Assembly (NCBI RefSeq): GCF_003434305.1
Contig: NZ_QKKX01000028.1
Coordinates: 62,001-126,000 of the forward strand
Length of the DNA stretch: 64,000 nucleotides
Origin: Micromonospora sp. MW-13
GTDB lineage: Bacteria; Actinomycetota; Actinomycetes; Mycobacteriales; Micromonosporaceae
Reading direction: 5' to 3'
Position 1 is the stretch's first letter, and the number at the start of each line of letters is the position of its first letter. Below, in pieces: positions 52,414 through 60,686 of the stretch. The position numbers were made by a program, and so were the translations under genes. The notes beneath the pieces are model-generated. The model was given only the letters and a program-made list of their open reading frames with translations. It did not search any database and was not told the origin of the DNA.

Positions 52414-54186
52414 CTACCTTCCCCACAGAGCTTGCATGAACGGCTGCAACTCATCCCACGCAATTCGCAGCTCACTTGGCAGCGGGTAGGCAAATTGGTT
52501 GTGGACGTATTGATTGAAAGTGACGGTCGAGGCGCTAAACAAACCTCCGCCATCAGCGATTTTAATGACAGCCTTCTCCAACTGGGGATCAATACTGCCA
52601 TCACTCTTCAATCTAGATGCCAAGTCCTTTAGCTTCTTGGATAACTTGGCCGATTTACGCTCCTCGGCCGAGAGAACGCTCAAGCGCGCAATGTGATGAT
52701 CAACGCTCAGCTCCACGAAGACGCGGAGCAGGACGGAACAGGCATTGGGATACTCATCAACATTGAGCTTAGCAAGCTCGTAGTAGATCTCATTAATTCT
52801 GGCAGGACGAGGTATCCAAAGAATGCAACTTCTCGGAATCGTTGTAGGCCTTGGCTTCGGCTCCTTCGCACGACTCTTTCGGAGCGTCCGCTCGGTTCCC
52901 TGCTCAGGAGCGCCAGTTACCCCAGGATTAGTAGGTAAAGCCGGAGCCGCGCCTTGGGCCTGGGCTTGAGCCGGAGCCGCGCCTTGGGCCTGGGCTTGAG
53001 CCGGAGCCGCGCCTTGGGCCTGGGCTTGAGCCGGAGCCGCGCCTTGGGCCTGGGCTTGAGCCGGAGCCGCGCCTTGGACTTGGGCTTGAGCCGGAGCCGC
53101 GCCCGTGGAGTTCCGAGCAGCTCCGACGCTGGCATCTCCGGCCTCGTTTTGCCCGCCAGTGGTCTCGTCAAGCGGCAAACTATCTTGGCTGTAAGGCGCA
53201 GGCAGCACTGGGCTAAATGAGGGATCAAGTAAGGCTATTAGTTCGACTCTCGCCGCCAGACGCGTGGCCGGATCAGGACGACTTTCGAGCGGGAGCTTTC
53301 TGATGTAGTCAATCCGCTCGTTCTCATAATAGACGTGCGTGACCTTGGTTCTTCCACTCCTGAGGTCATTAACGATAGCCGTGAGACCTTTCGCAACTTC
53401 GTCGAGAGGGTAATATGAATACACGACATCCCTCTCGACATCTATGCCGAGGGTCTCCCTAACTTTCGGCGTTTTGATCAAACGCTGCAAGGTACTGTAA
53501 CTCCGCTTGTTCCCGGCCCCGTCACTGGTGTCCACCTGATCTACGAAATCTAGAATCTGGCCGGCGGCACTTCGCGCTTTTAGCCCGCCTTGCCGAGCCC
53601 TATATCTATCCTTTTCGTTGGCATCCCACTCAACAAGTCCGACACCGCCGTTCGCGCCCGTATGGCGGAGTTCAATCCAGTGGCGAGCCTCCCTCTCCTC
53701 GTCGAAAACTACGCACATGATCTTCGTTATAGGAGCCACGCTGAAGGATTCAGCGTACTTTAGGAGCCGCTTACGCTTCCCAGAAGTGAGGGCCGCATCC
53801 ACGATCCCAGGCGTGGTCAGTACGCGCAAGGCTAGAAGACGCCTATTCCCCTCTATTACCCGGTATGTACCTTTCGGGGCCTTTTCTCGGGTAACCGCCG
53901 TCAAGGAGGTTGGGTCCGTGCCCTTGTCGAGGATGTCGCCCGCGATCGCCAAGAGTTCATCGTCGAGGAGGGCGGCAAGGGCTAGCTGGGCAGCTTCTTG
54001 ACTGGGCTGCTCCTCTCCAAGTCGCGCGTTGGACTGGTCAAGCAGGAGCTTGGAGAGCGGCAACTCGGCGTACCGGAAGGGCATAGTCCACAGGTCTCTT
54101 TCGTAGCTGCCAGTAAGACCTGAATAATCTAGCGGTAATGTCGGCTCGTGCGCCACAGTGGACAGTTCGACCATCGGGACTGACAT
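52414..54186 (-). CDS. ParB/Srx-domain protein fused to a C-terminal HEPN-like domain by a repeat linker
   Basis: This 590-aa protein starts at ATG 54186 with GGAGG seven bases upstream. The N-terminal ParB/DGQR-like domain reads FRYAELPLSKLLLDQSNARLG and YRVIEGNRRLLALRVL (conserved EGNRR). A helical middle follows, then a linker of five 10-residue repeats (APAQAQAQGA). The C-terminal 130 residues (YPNACSVLLRVFVELSVDHH, KKLKDLASRLKSDG, FNQYVHNQFAYPLPSELRIAW) look HEPN-like with VHN near the end. It is co-transcribed with the adenine methyltransferase. I know no named system with this pair. Confidence 0.75.
   Translation of the reverse strand: MSVPMVELSTVAHEPTLPLDYSGLTGSYERDLWTMPFRYAELPLSKLLLDQSNARLGEEQPSQEAAQLALAALLDDELLAIAGDILDKGTDPTSLTAVTREKAPKGTYRVIEGNRRLLALRVLTTPGIVDAALTSGKRKRLLKYAESFSVAPITKIMCVVFDEEREARHWIELRHTGANGGVGLVEWDANEKDRYRARQGGLKARSAAGQILDFVDQVDTSDGAGNKRSYSTLQRLIKTPKVRETLGIDVERDVVYSYYPLDEVAKGLTAIVNDLRSGRTKVTHVYYENERIDYIRKLPLESRPDPATRLAARVELIALLDPSFSPVLPAPYSQDSLPLDETTGGQNEAGDASVGAARNSTGAAPAQAQVQGAAPAQAQAQGAAPAQAQAQGAAPAQAQAQGAAPAQAQAQGAAPALPTNPGVTGAPEQGTERTLRKSRAKEPKPRPTTIPRSCILWIPRPARINEIYYELAKLNVDEYPNACSVLLRVFVELSVDHHIARLSVLSAEERKSAKLSKKLKDLASRLKSDGSIDPQLEKAVIKIADGGGLFSASTVTFNQYVHNQFAYPLPSELRIAWDELQPFMQALWGR
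52941..53100 (-). repeat. 30-bp tandem repeat, five copies, inside the ParB-HEPN gene
   Basis: The unit starts GCCTTGGGCCTGGGCTTGAG and ends CCGGAGCCGC. Four copies are identical (52951-53070), the fifth differs at two bases (53071-53100), and a 10-base partial precedes them. It encodes a flexible Ala/Gln/Pro linker and keeps frame, so copy-number change would only alter linker length. Confidence 0.97.
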
Positions 54187-54349
54187 GCTGTGCCTCCGCT
54201 CGTGTGATCCGCTGGCTTGATCCGCCGGGGCCTGCCGAATTGCTCTGTATTGGATCAAGGCGCCGCGCGAGCGCGGCGCGGGCCACCGCGCTCGGCCTGC
54301 TGGCGGCCTCCGGCCGGCATCGGCCGACGCGGTGGGCCCATGCCCTACC

Positions 54350-54691
54350 TCAGGGATAGATCTGAACGGCGCCGTCCGAGGGATCCAGGGTCGACAGGTC
54401 AGGGAGTCGGGCACCAGCTTGTGCCGCGACAGCGGCCACAGTCTCGAAGAAGCCCTCAAACAGTTCGCTGGCCGTGACGAACTCTCCGGAGACGTGGCTG
54501 ATGTCCAGTTCCACGAACCGCTGATTCTCTGGTGGCAGCAGCCAGGCTTGGACGGAGACGTTGGCTATCTCCGGCCATCGGTATAGCGCCGTGCCGGCGA
54601 CGTACACCAGGTTGATGCCGATGTCATCGACGAACACCCGACTGACCACGGAGTGCACGGTACGTGCCGAGCTATTGGCGTGAAGCGTCAC
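54350..54691 (-). CDS. Hypothetical AICE protein
   Basis: This 113-aa protein starts at GTG 54691 (TLHANSSARTVHSVVSRVFV), continuing DIGINLVYVAGTALYRWPEIANVSVQ and FVELDISHVSGEFVTASELFEGFFET. It is a compact alpha/beta protein of no family known to me. It is upstream of the ParB-HEPN gene on the same strand, separated by 163 bases. The translation start is uncertain, since the site is weak and codons upstream remain in frame. Confidence 0.5.
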   Translation of the reverse strand: MTLHANSSARTVHSVVSRVFVDDIGINLVYVAGTALYRWPEIANVSVQAWLLPPENQRFVELDISHVSGEFVTASELFEGFFETVAAVAAQAGARLPDLSTLDPSDGAVQIYP

Positions 54692-54751
54692 CCGCCGGAC
54701 GCCGCGACGCCGTACCGATCGCGTGGGTGGCCGGCTGGCACCGAGGTCGGG

Positions 54752-54893
54752 GCGATCGACTGCCGCGCCGCTCCGCGGCTTGCCACCGGGCACCGGGGTC
54801 CAGGTGCACGGAGAGCCAGCGACACGGCAAGCCGCCCCCGGCCCGAACCGCCGAGGCGGTAACCCGTACGCACGCCGGACAGCCGCGCGCCCA
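54752..54893 (+). repeat. Dispersed repeat, copy A (inside AICE)
   Basis: The non-coding stretch GATCGACTGCCGCGCCGCTC followed by GCGGCTTGCCACCGGGCACC is similar over roughly 140 bases to 55928-56068, outside the element. Both also carry GACGCCGGACAG-like ends. It forms several hairpins. No gene is seen in 54692-55059. Confidence 0.6.
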
Positions 54894-55059
54894 CCAGCAC
54901 AGCCGTGCCAGCAACGTGCCAGTAGCGGTGTTCCAGACGGTCAGCAGTGGTCATGATCGGGCACCACGGCACTGCCGCTGACCAGTTATTTCGGACAGAT
55001 TGGATCAGCCGGAAACGATGCTCCTCCCTGACGGCGTGGCCGGGTGGTTCTCCACGAAG

Positions 55060-55296
55060 TCACGACCTCAGCAAGCGGCGGATATTCTCGGCCTCTGCTC
55101 GCGCGGCTTCCGCCTCCCTGGCGGCCTGGTTGCGGTCCGACTCGAAGAGGAGTTGCCGAGACAGGAGGCTGAGGCACTCCGACATCCGCTCCCGCCAGAG
55201 CGCAAGCTCTTCGGATGGCTCGTCGCTGGCGGGTTGTTCAGCCCGAGTAGCACGAAGGCGCCGCAACGCGTCTTTGAGGCCGGGAGGAAGGGGCAC
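55060..55296 (-). CDS. Small helical hypothetical protein
   Basis: This 78-aa protein (PLPPGLKDALRRLRATRAEQP, then ELALWRERMSECLSLLSRQLLFESDRNQ and EAEAARAEAENIRRLL) has a coiled-coil C-terminus. GTG 55296 is the only start. It is the last gene inside the AICE before attR. No clear ribosome-binding site was found. Confidence 0.5.
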   Translation of the reverse strand: MPLPPGLKDALRRLRATRAEQPASDEPSEELALWRERMSECLSLLSRQLLFESDRNQAAREAEAARAEAENIRRLLRS

Positions 55297-55415
55297 AGCG
55301 CCATCATGCCCGTCTTGCTACGTGCAGAGTACGTGCAATGATCTTGATGCGTCGGGCAGGTGATCGACCCGACGGACCAGGTCAAGGCCGTAGGAGCCGT
55401 CCCACCTCAGTCGCC

Positions 55416-55469
55416 TTCCTAAACCGTGTGTCGCAGGTTCGAATCCTGCCGGGGGCACCTCGAAGATCA
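55416..55469 (+). repeat. attR: 54-bp attachment-site repeat
   Basis: It is identical to 39911-39964. It contains only the 3' half of tRNA-Arg and is preceded by unrelated bases, so it is not a second tRNA gene. It marks the right end of the AICE. Confidence 0.95.
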
Positions 55470-56079
55470 ACCAGAACGCCTCCTGAACTGCGTGTACTCA
55501 CTTGCATCGATGTATTGCCCTGTGCAGTGGTATGCCGCCCGGAGCCGCCGCCTGTCGCTGTCCACGGGCTGTTCATGTCGGCCTCCGGCCGGCATCAGCC
55601 CGGAACGGCGGGCAACTTGCGGCTCGGATCGTCACGTCCGAGATTCGGTGATCGCTGCTTCGATGCGTAGCCCGATCCCTGTGGCGACGAGGAAGCCCGC
55701 GAGGATGTGCGGCTCTGTGGCCCCTGTGTCGGTCGACAGGGTGATGGCCGAGACCAGGGGGCCGGCGACAAGGACCACGTTTCCGAGCATGCGATTCTTG
55801 GATGCGCGCCTCGAAGCAGGGTTCACCTGGCGGACGGTACCGAAGATGCGCTGTCGGCGCTGTCGGGACTTGTACCTGATCAGCGGGGTGGGACGACCGC
55901 GAGGGTGGTCGGCACATGGAGGCTGGGGGGATCGGCTGCCGCGCCGCTTCGCGGCTTGCCAGCGGGTACGAGGACCAGGCCGCGGAATGCCGGCGCCGCG
56001 CAAAGCCGCCCCGGCCGGAGGGGCCGGGGGCGGAAAGCCGTACGACGCCGGACAGTCGCGCCGAGAGCGGTGCCGAAAG
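55470..56079 (+). other. Chromosomal flank with repeat copy B, no convincing gene
   Basis: This holds the 55928-56068 copy of the dispersed repeat. A minus-strand frame 55632-55835 (NPASRRASKNRMLGNVVLVAG, two hydrophobic stretches) could be a small membrane protein or a remnant, but it lacks a start signal. Otherwise nothing is seen. Confidence 0.5.
55928..56068 (+). repeat. Dispersed repeat, copy B (outside AICE)
   Basis: GATCGGCTGCCGCGCCGCTT then GCGGCTTGCCAGCGGGTACG; partner of 54752-54893. Its presence on both sides of attR shows it is a mobile or REP-like chromosomal family rather than an AICE feature. Confidence 0.6.
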
Positions 56080-56259
56080 CTAGGGGACGTCGAAGGGCGG
56101 CCCGTTCGACGGCGAGCCGGTTGGCCCGGGCCTCCTCCACGGCGGCAGGCGGAGGCCGTCGTACTCGGCGTACTCCCTGCCGTTGAACGTCGCCAGCGGC
56201 AGCCGGTCGACCAGGCAGCACGCCGCGATCCAGGAGTCATTCGTCGGCCGGGGCACCTC
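56080..56259 (-). pseudogene. VapC-like PIN-domain toxin, C-terminal remnant
   Basis: The minus strand encodes RPTNDSWIAACCLVDRLPLAT then GREYAEYDGLRLPPW, the last third of a PIN-domain toxin (…DxWIAAxAL…LPLATxNxxxF…GLxV). The N-terminal acidic residues and the VapB antitoxin are absent. Confidence 0.7.
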
Positions 56260-56423
56260 GCAACTCAGCAGAAGCGGCCAGTGGGCAGCGGATACACCTT
56301 CACGTCGGTGGATGGCCATCTGTAGGGATGTGTCGCCACCCGAGGTCCCAGTCCATCGAGCCTCGTCCGATGCCGGTACTAGCATGACTTGGCCCCTGCC
56401 CAACCGTCGAATCAGGCAGCCCA

Positions 56424-58031
56424 ATGACCGGTACGGTTTTCGAGAACGCCCAGATCCACACGCTCGACCCCGCCCGTCCGCGCGCGGAGGCGATGCTCGT
56501 GCGCGGCGAGCGGATCGTCGCTGTCGGGACCCTCGACGAGTGCCGGGACCGCGCTGGCGGCGGGGCGCGCCGGGTCGACCTCGGCGGGATGACCGTGCTG
56601 CCCGGGCTGATCGACAGCCACATCCACTCGGCGCTGTACGTGCGCAGCCTGGAGCAGGTGGACCTGCGCGGTACGGCCAGCCTCGACGAGGCGTTGAGCC
56701 GGATCGGGCGGCACGCCGCCACGCTGTCGGCCGACGCCTGGCTCTTCGGTGGCCGTTGGGACAGCAACAAGTGGGCCCGGCCGGTGCAGCCGACGCGGGC
56801 CGACCTCGACCGGGTCTGCCCGGATCGTCCCGCCGTGCTGCCCAGCATCGACGGGCACACCACCTGGGTCAACACCGCGGCCCTGCGGCGGCTCGGCATC
56901 GACGCCCGCACCCCCGACCCAACCGGTGGGCAGATCGTCCGCGACGAGAGCGGCGAGCCGACCGGCATCCTGCGGGAGGCGGCCGGGGACGCGGCCTACG
57001 ACATTCTGCGCTCCTCCGTCGCCGGGGACATGGTCGAGCAGTTGCGTACCCACCTGCCCCGGCTGCTCGCCGCCGGCCTCACCAGCGTCCACGATCTCGA
57101 CGGGCAGGACTGCCGGGCCGCCTACGAGACCCTGTACGCCCGGGGCGAGCTGCCGCTGCGGGTGCACAAGTCGATCCCGTCGACGGCGTTGGACGAGGCG
57201 ATCGACCTGGGCTGGGCGACCGGCGACGGGGACCGTTGGCTGCGTACCGGGCCGGTGAAGATCTTCACCGACGGGGCGCTCGGCTCGCACACCTGCCTGA
57301 TGAGCGAACCGTACGACGGCGAGCCGGACAACCACGGTATCGCGGTCACCCCGGCGGAGGAGTTCGAACGACTGGTGGCGAAGGCGGCCGGGGCCGGCAT
57401 CGCCGTCGCCGCGCACGCCATCGGCGACGCGGCGAACCGGATGGTGCTGCGGGCGTACGCCCGCTGGCAGGAGTCGGCGCGTACCGACCCGACCCTCACC
57501 GGGGCGGTACGGCGGCTGCGGCACCGGATCGAACACACCCAGCACCTGCGGCCGGAGGACGTGCCGCTGCTCGCCCGGCTGGGCGTGACCGCCTCGATGC
57601 AGCCGACCCACTGCACCAGCGACATCCCCCTGACCAGCAGGATGCTCGCCGGCCGGGACCTCGCCTCGTACGCCTGGCGCAGCCTGCTGGACGCCGGCGC
57701 GACGGTGGCGTTCGGCTCGGACGCCCCGGTCGAGGACCCGGACCCGTTCTACGGCATCCATGCCGCGGTGACCCGGCAGCAGCCCGACGGGACTCCGCCC
57801 GGGGGAGTGGACCCGCACGAGCGGCTCAGCCTCGACGCGGCGCTGCGCGGTTTCACCGTCGCCGGTGCGTACGCCTCCTACGAGGAGCACCTGAAGGGGC
57901 GGCTGCGGCCCGGAATGCTCGCCGACTTCATCGCGTTGCCCGCCGACCCGTACCAGGTCGAGCCGGCGGAACTGCGCGACCTCGCGGTGGCGCTCACCGT
58001 GGTCGGCGGGGTCGTGCGCTGGCAGCGCTGA
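56424..58031 (+). CDS. Amidohydrolase family protein (YtcJ-like)
   Basis: This 535-aa metal-dependent hydrolase has the metal-binding LPGLIDSHIHSA near residues 58-69, a central KIFTDGALGSHT (carboxylated Lys region), AHAIGDAAN and RIEHTQHL (His ligands), and AFGSDAPVEDPDPF (catalytic Asp). The N- and C-terminal beta-sandwich is complete. This subfamily hydrolyses cyclic amides or formamides; the substrate is not known. ATG 56424 begins the domain directly. The gene is followed by a regulator gene 209 bases downstream. Confidence 0.9.
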   Translation: MTGTVFENAQIHTLDPARPRAEAMLVRGERIVAVGTLDECRDRAGGGARRVDLGGMTVLPGLIDSHIHSALYVRSLEQVDLRGTASLDEALSRIGRHAATLSADAWLFGGRWDSNKWARPVQPTRADLDRVCPDRPAVLPSIDGHTTWVNTAALRRLGIDARTPDPTGGQIVRDESGEPTGILREAAGDAAYDILRSSVAGDMVEQLRTHLPRLLAAGLTSVHDLDGQDCRAAYETLYARGELPLRVHKSIPSTALDEAIDLGWATGDGDRWLRTGPVKIFTDGALGSHTCLMSEPYDGEPDNHGIAVTPAEEFERLVAKAAGAGIAVAAHAIGDAANRMVLRAYARWQESARTDPTLTGAVRRLRHRIEHTQHLRPEDVPLLARLGVTASMQPTHCTSDIPLTSRMLAGRDLASYAWRSLLDAGATVAFGSDAPVEDPDPFYGIHAAVTRQQPDGTPPGGVDPHERLSLDAALRGFTVAGAYASYEEHLKGRLRPGMLADFIALPADPYQVEPAELRDLAVALTVVGGVVRWQR

Positions 58032-58240
58032 CCCGGCGGGCGTCGGGTCGGCCGACCGGCCGGCGCCACCGGCCAGCGCCACGCGGCCGGCGTGCCTCCG
58101 GTGCGAGCTGGACCCTCCGCCCGGACCCGGCCCGGGTCGGGACGACCCCGGTGGCACCCCGACCGGTTCGGGCACAGGATGTCGGGTCCCGCGGGGGCCG
58201 TCGTTCCTACCGTGATGAGCGGCAGGGAAGGGAGGTCCGG

Positions 58241-59107
58241 GTGCTGGACCGGCTGAACGAGGCGTTGGCGTACGTCGAGCGGCATCTCGACCAACGGATC
58301 GAGGTGGGCGAGCTGGCGCGGATCGCGGTCACGTCGGAGTACCACTTCCGGCGGATGTTCTCCGCGCTGGCCGGCATCCCGCTGTCCGAGTACGTCCGGC
58401 GCCGGCGGCTCACCGTCGCCGCCGCCGAGGTGCTCGCCGGGGAGCGGACGCTGCTGGACATCGCCGTCCGGTACGGGTACGGCTCCGCGGAGGCGTTCGC
58501 CCGGGCGTTCCAGGCGGTGCACGGGGTGAGTCCCGGCGCGGCCCGGCGTACCGGCGCGGCGTTGCGGTCACAGCCCCGGATGTCCTTCCGCCTCATCGTC
58601 GAGGGGAGCAGCAGCATGCGTTACCGCGTCACCGAGAAGGAAGCGTTCCACCTGGTCGGGCGTAAGGCCCGGGTCCCGCTCGTGCACGAGGGGATGAATC
58701 CGGCCATCGTGGCGTTCGTCAGGAGCATCGACAAGGAGACGATCGCCCGGATCGAGGCCCTGTCCGACCAGGAGCCAAAGGGGATCGTCAACGTCAGCGA
58801 CAACATTCCGAGCGGTCGGGAGGAGGGCGTCGAGCTGGACTACTGGCACGGCGTGGTCACCGCCGCCGCCCCGCCAGAGGGCCTGGACGCCATGCCGGTG
58901 GCGGCCGGCACCTGGGCGGTCTTCGAGAGCTCGGGCGGGTTCCCGCAGGCGATCCAGTACCTGTGGCGGGACGTCTTCACCGAGTGGTTCCCGGCCAACC
59001 CGTACCGCAGCCGGCCCGGGCCGGAGCTGCTCCGGGCCCGGGTGTCGGCGGACGGCAGCCGGGCCGACGCCGAGCTGTGGATCCCGGTCGAGCGGGTTCC
59101 GGCCTGA
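58241..59107 (+). CDS. AraC-family regulator with GyrI-like effector domain
   Basis: This 288-aa protein has an AraC HTH pair (IEVGELARIAVTSEYHFRRMFSA and TLLDIAVRYGYGSAEAFARAFQAVHGVSPG) at residues 1-110. A GyrI/Rob-like effector domain follows (FHLVGRKARVPL, VNVSDNIPSGREEG, GTWAVFESSGGFPQAI, LWIPVERV). Such proteins sense bulky hydrophobic drugs. GTG 58241 has GGGAGG six bases upstream. Longer frames in this phase upstream are shadows of the amidohydrolase gene. Confidence 0.92.
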   Translation: MLDRLNEALAYVERHLDQRIEVGELARIAVTSEYHFRRMFSALAGIPLSEYVRRRRLTVAAAEVLAGERTLLDIAVRYGYGSAEAFARAFQAVHGVSPGAARRTGAALRSQPRMSFRLIVEGSSSMRYRVTEKEAFHLVGRKARVPLVHEGMNPAIVAFVRSIDKETIARIEALSDQEPKGIVNVSDNIPSGREEGVELDYWHGVVTAAAPPEGLDAMPVAAGTWAVFESSGGFPQAIQYLWRDVFTEWFPANPYRSRPGPELLRARVSADGSRADAELWIPVERVPA

Positions 59108-59109
59108 GC

Positions 59110-59156
59110 CGTCGTCGCCCCGCGCGGGCCAACAGGGCGCGGGCGGGGCGACGACG
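59110..59156. terminator. Bidirectional hairpin terminator
   Basis: CGTCGTCGCCCCG (59110-59122) pairs perfectly with CGGGGCGACGACG (59144-59156) between two convergent genes. There is no T-run. Confidence 0.75.
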
Positions 59157-59161
59157 CGGGC

Positions 59162-60010
59162 TCAGAGCGCGGCGCGCAGCGCCTCTTCGAGGCTGGTCGG
59201 CCGCCGGCCGATCAGCTTGGCCAGGTCGTCGCCCCCGACGTGCAGCTCGCCCCGGGACAGGCCCCGGTCGCTGTCGGCGAGGACGGCGGCGAACCCCTCG
59301 GGCACGCCCGCCCCGGCCAGCACCTCGGCGAACTTCTCCTGGGGCAGGTCGGTGTAACCGACGGCGCGGCCGGTCTGTCGGGACAGCTCCTCGGCCAGCT
59401 CGGTGAGGGTGAACGCCTCCCCGCCCAGCTCGTACACCCGGTTGGTCTCTCCGCCGCCGGTGAGCACCGCGGCGGCGGCCTCGGCGAGGTCCGCGCGGGT
59501 GGCGGCGCTGACCCGCCCGTCACCGGCCGCGCCGGTCACCCCGTGTTCGAGGTACGTCGGGAGCTGGCCGGTGTAGTTCTCCAGGTACCAGCCGTTGCGC
59601 AGGATCACGTACGGCAGGCCGGCGGCGGTGATCTCCCGTTCGGTCGTCAGGTGCTCGCCGGCGAGGATCATGCCGGACCGGTCGGCGTTGGCGATGCTGG
59701 TGTACACGACCAGCCCGACGCCGGCCTCGCGGGCGGCGGCGACGACGTTGCGGTGCTGGGCCTCCCGCCGCCCGACCTCGCTGCCGGAGACGAACATCAG
59801 CTTCTCGGCCCCGGCGAACGCGGCGCGCAGCGACTCGGGGTCGGCGTAGTCCGCCCGCCGGGTGGCCACCCCGCGTGCGGCAAGAGCGGCAAGCCGGCCG
59901 GTGTCCCGGCCGAGCGCCACGATCTCCCCGGCCGGTACGCCCCGACGCAGCAGCGACTCGACGATCAGGCGGCCGAGGTGGCCGGTGGCCCCGGTGACGA
60001 CGATGGACAT
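59162..60010 (-). CDS. NAD(P)H-binding quinone oxidoreductase-like protein (QorB/NmrA type)
   Basis: This 282-aa protein has the Rossmann start VVTGATGHLGRLIVESLLRRG, then KLMFVSGSEVGRREAQHRNVVAAA and VYTSIANADRSGMILAGEH, matching QorB (YtfG) type NAD(P)H:quinone reductases. Substrate residues are not certain. ATG 60010 has GAGGAG upstream. It is divergent from an HxlR regulator, the known qorB/qorR-type layout, with a perfect palindrome between them. Confidence 0.9.
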   Translation of the reverse strand: MSIVVTGATGHLGRLIVESLLRRGVPAGEIVALGRDTGRLAALAARGVATRRADYADPESLRAAFAGAEKLMFVSGSEVGRREAQHRNVVAAAREAGVGLVVYTSIANADRSGMILAGEHLTTEREITAAGLPYVILRNGWYLENYTGQLPTYLEHGVTGAAGDGRVSAATRADLAEAAAAVLTGGGETNRVYELGGEAFTLTELAEELSRQTGRAVGYTDLPQEKFAEVLAGAGVPEGFAAVLADSDRGLSRGELHVGGDDLAKLIGRRPTSLEEALRAAL

Positions 60011-60051
60011 GGTGAACTCCTCGCAGGTGTCGGACGATCCGTCGTCCGGTA

Positions 60052-60085
60052 CCAACGGGAAGCTTTTGCCATCACTTCCCGTTGG
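60052..60085. promoter_or_regulatory. Probable HxlR operator: 11-bp inverted repeat
   Basis: CCAACGGGAAG (60052-60062), 12 bases, CTTCCCGTTGG (60075-60085). It is a perfect palindrome in the 107-base divergent promoter region, so one HxlR dimer could control both genes. Confidence 0.78.
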
Positions 60086-60117
60086 AGAGTAGGCACCTTG
60101 GAGTAAGCCACTATCTG

Positions 60118-60486
60118 ATGGAGAGTGTAGAGGTGGAATCGGACCTCTTCGCCCGTAACTGCGGCAGCCGGCAGGTCATCGACCGGATCGGTGACCGGTG
60201 GAGCGTGCTCGTCGTCCTCACCCTCGCCGACGGCGGGAAGCGCTTCACCGAGCTGGCCCGGCGCATCGAGGGGGTGAGCCAGAAGATGCTCACCCAGACC
60301 CTGCGCGGGCTGGAGCGGGACGGCCTGGTCACCCGCACCGCGCACGCCACCGTCCCGCCCCGGGTCGACTACGCGCTCACCGAACTGGGGCGCAGCCTGC
60401 TCGACCTGGTCTCCGGGCTGGAGGCGTGGGCGACGACCCACCTCGGTGAGGTCGAGGCCGCCCGCGCCCGCTACGACGCCCGCTGA
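60118..60486 (+). CDS. HxlR-family transcriptional regulator
   Basis: This 122-aa protein has the HxlR pattern: RNCGSRQVIDRIGDRWSVLVV (Cys near the N-terminus, a redox-sensing position in QorR-like proteins), KRFTELARRIEGVSQKMLTQTLRGLERDGLV (HTH) and PRVDYALTELGRSLLDLV. ATG 60118 or GTG 60133 may be the start. It is divergent from the quinone reductase gene, its likely target. Confidence 0.92.
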   Translation: MESVEVESDLFARNCGSRQVIDRIGDRWSVLVVLTLADGGKRFTELARRIEGVSQKMLTQTLRGLERDGLVTRTAHATVPPRVDYALTELGRSLLDLVSGLEAWATTHLGEVEAARARYDAR

Positions 60487-60686
60487 CCGGCGCCGTCCCG
60501 GTGGTCGGGCGGCCGGCGAGCCGGAGCGGCGGGCCTCGGCGGCGACCGGAACTCTGGCGCGGCCCGCCGCGAGCGGGTAGAAACATGGCATCCCCCGTTC
60601 CCCGGCGGGACGTCGGGCGGCGGTGTCAGAGAGCGCTCTCACGTCGCCGTCGGGCGGCTCGCCGGCCACCACCGACAGGCAGGCCG

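Larger units (their letters stand above)
39911..55469 (+). mobile_element. AICE (pSAM2-like integrative and conjugative element), 15.6 kb, in tRNA-Arg(CCT)
   Basis: The element is bounded by a 54-bp perfect direct repeat, one copy completing the tRNA gene. The core set runs leftward from the tRNA-proximal end: integrase, excisionase, RepSA initiator, SpdB, FtsK-like transfer protein, two small transfer-type genes and a GntR regulator. Cargo follows: XRE regulator, NUDIX, HEPN/DUF4145, adenine methyltransferase, ParB-HEPN fusion. All backbone genes appear intact, so excision and transfer as double-stranded DNA are plausible. Confidence 0.95.

Noticed and set aside
52941..53100. CRISPR array
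   Set aside because: The 30-bp units are directly adjacent with no spacers, lie in frame inside a gene, and no cas genes are present.
55416..55488. Second tRNA gene at the right end of the AICE
   Set aside because: Only the 3' half is present; acceptor 5' strand and D-arm are missing. It is attR.
56183..59107. A 974-codon + strand frame spanning the amidohydrolase and AraC genes
   Set aside because: Only its last 288 codons carry a domain (AraC/GyrI); the rest is the alternate frame of the amidohydrolase. GGGAGG before GTG 58241 marks the real start.
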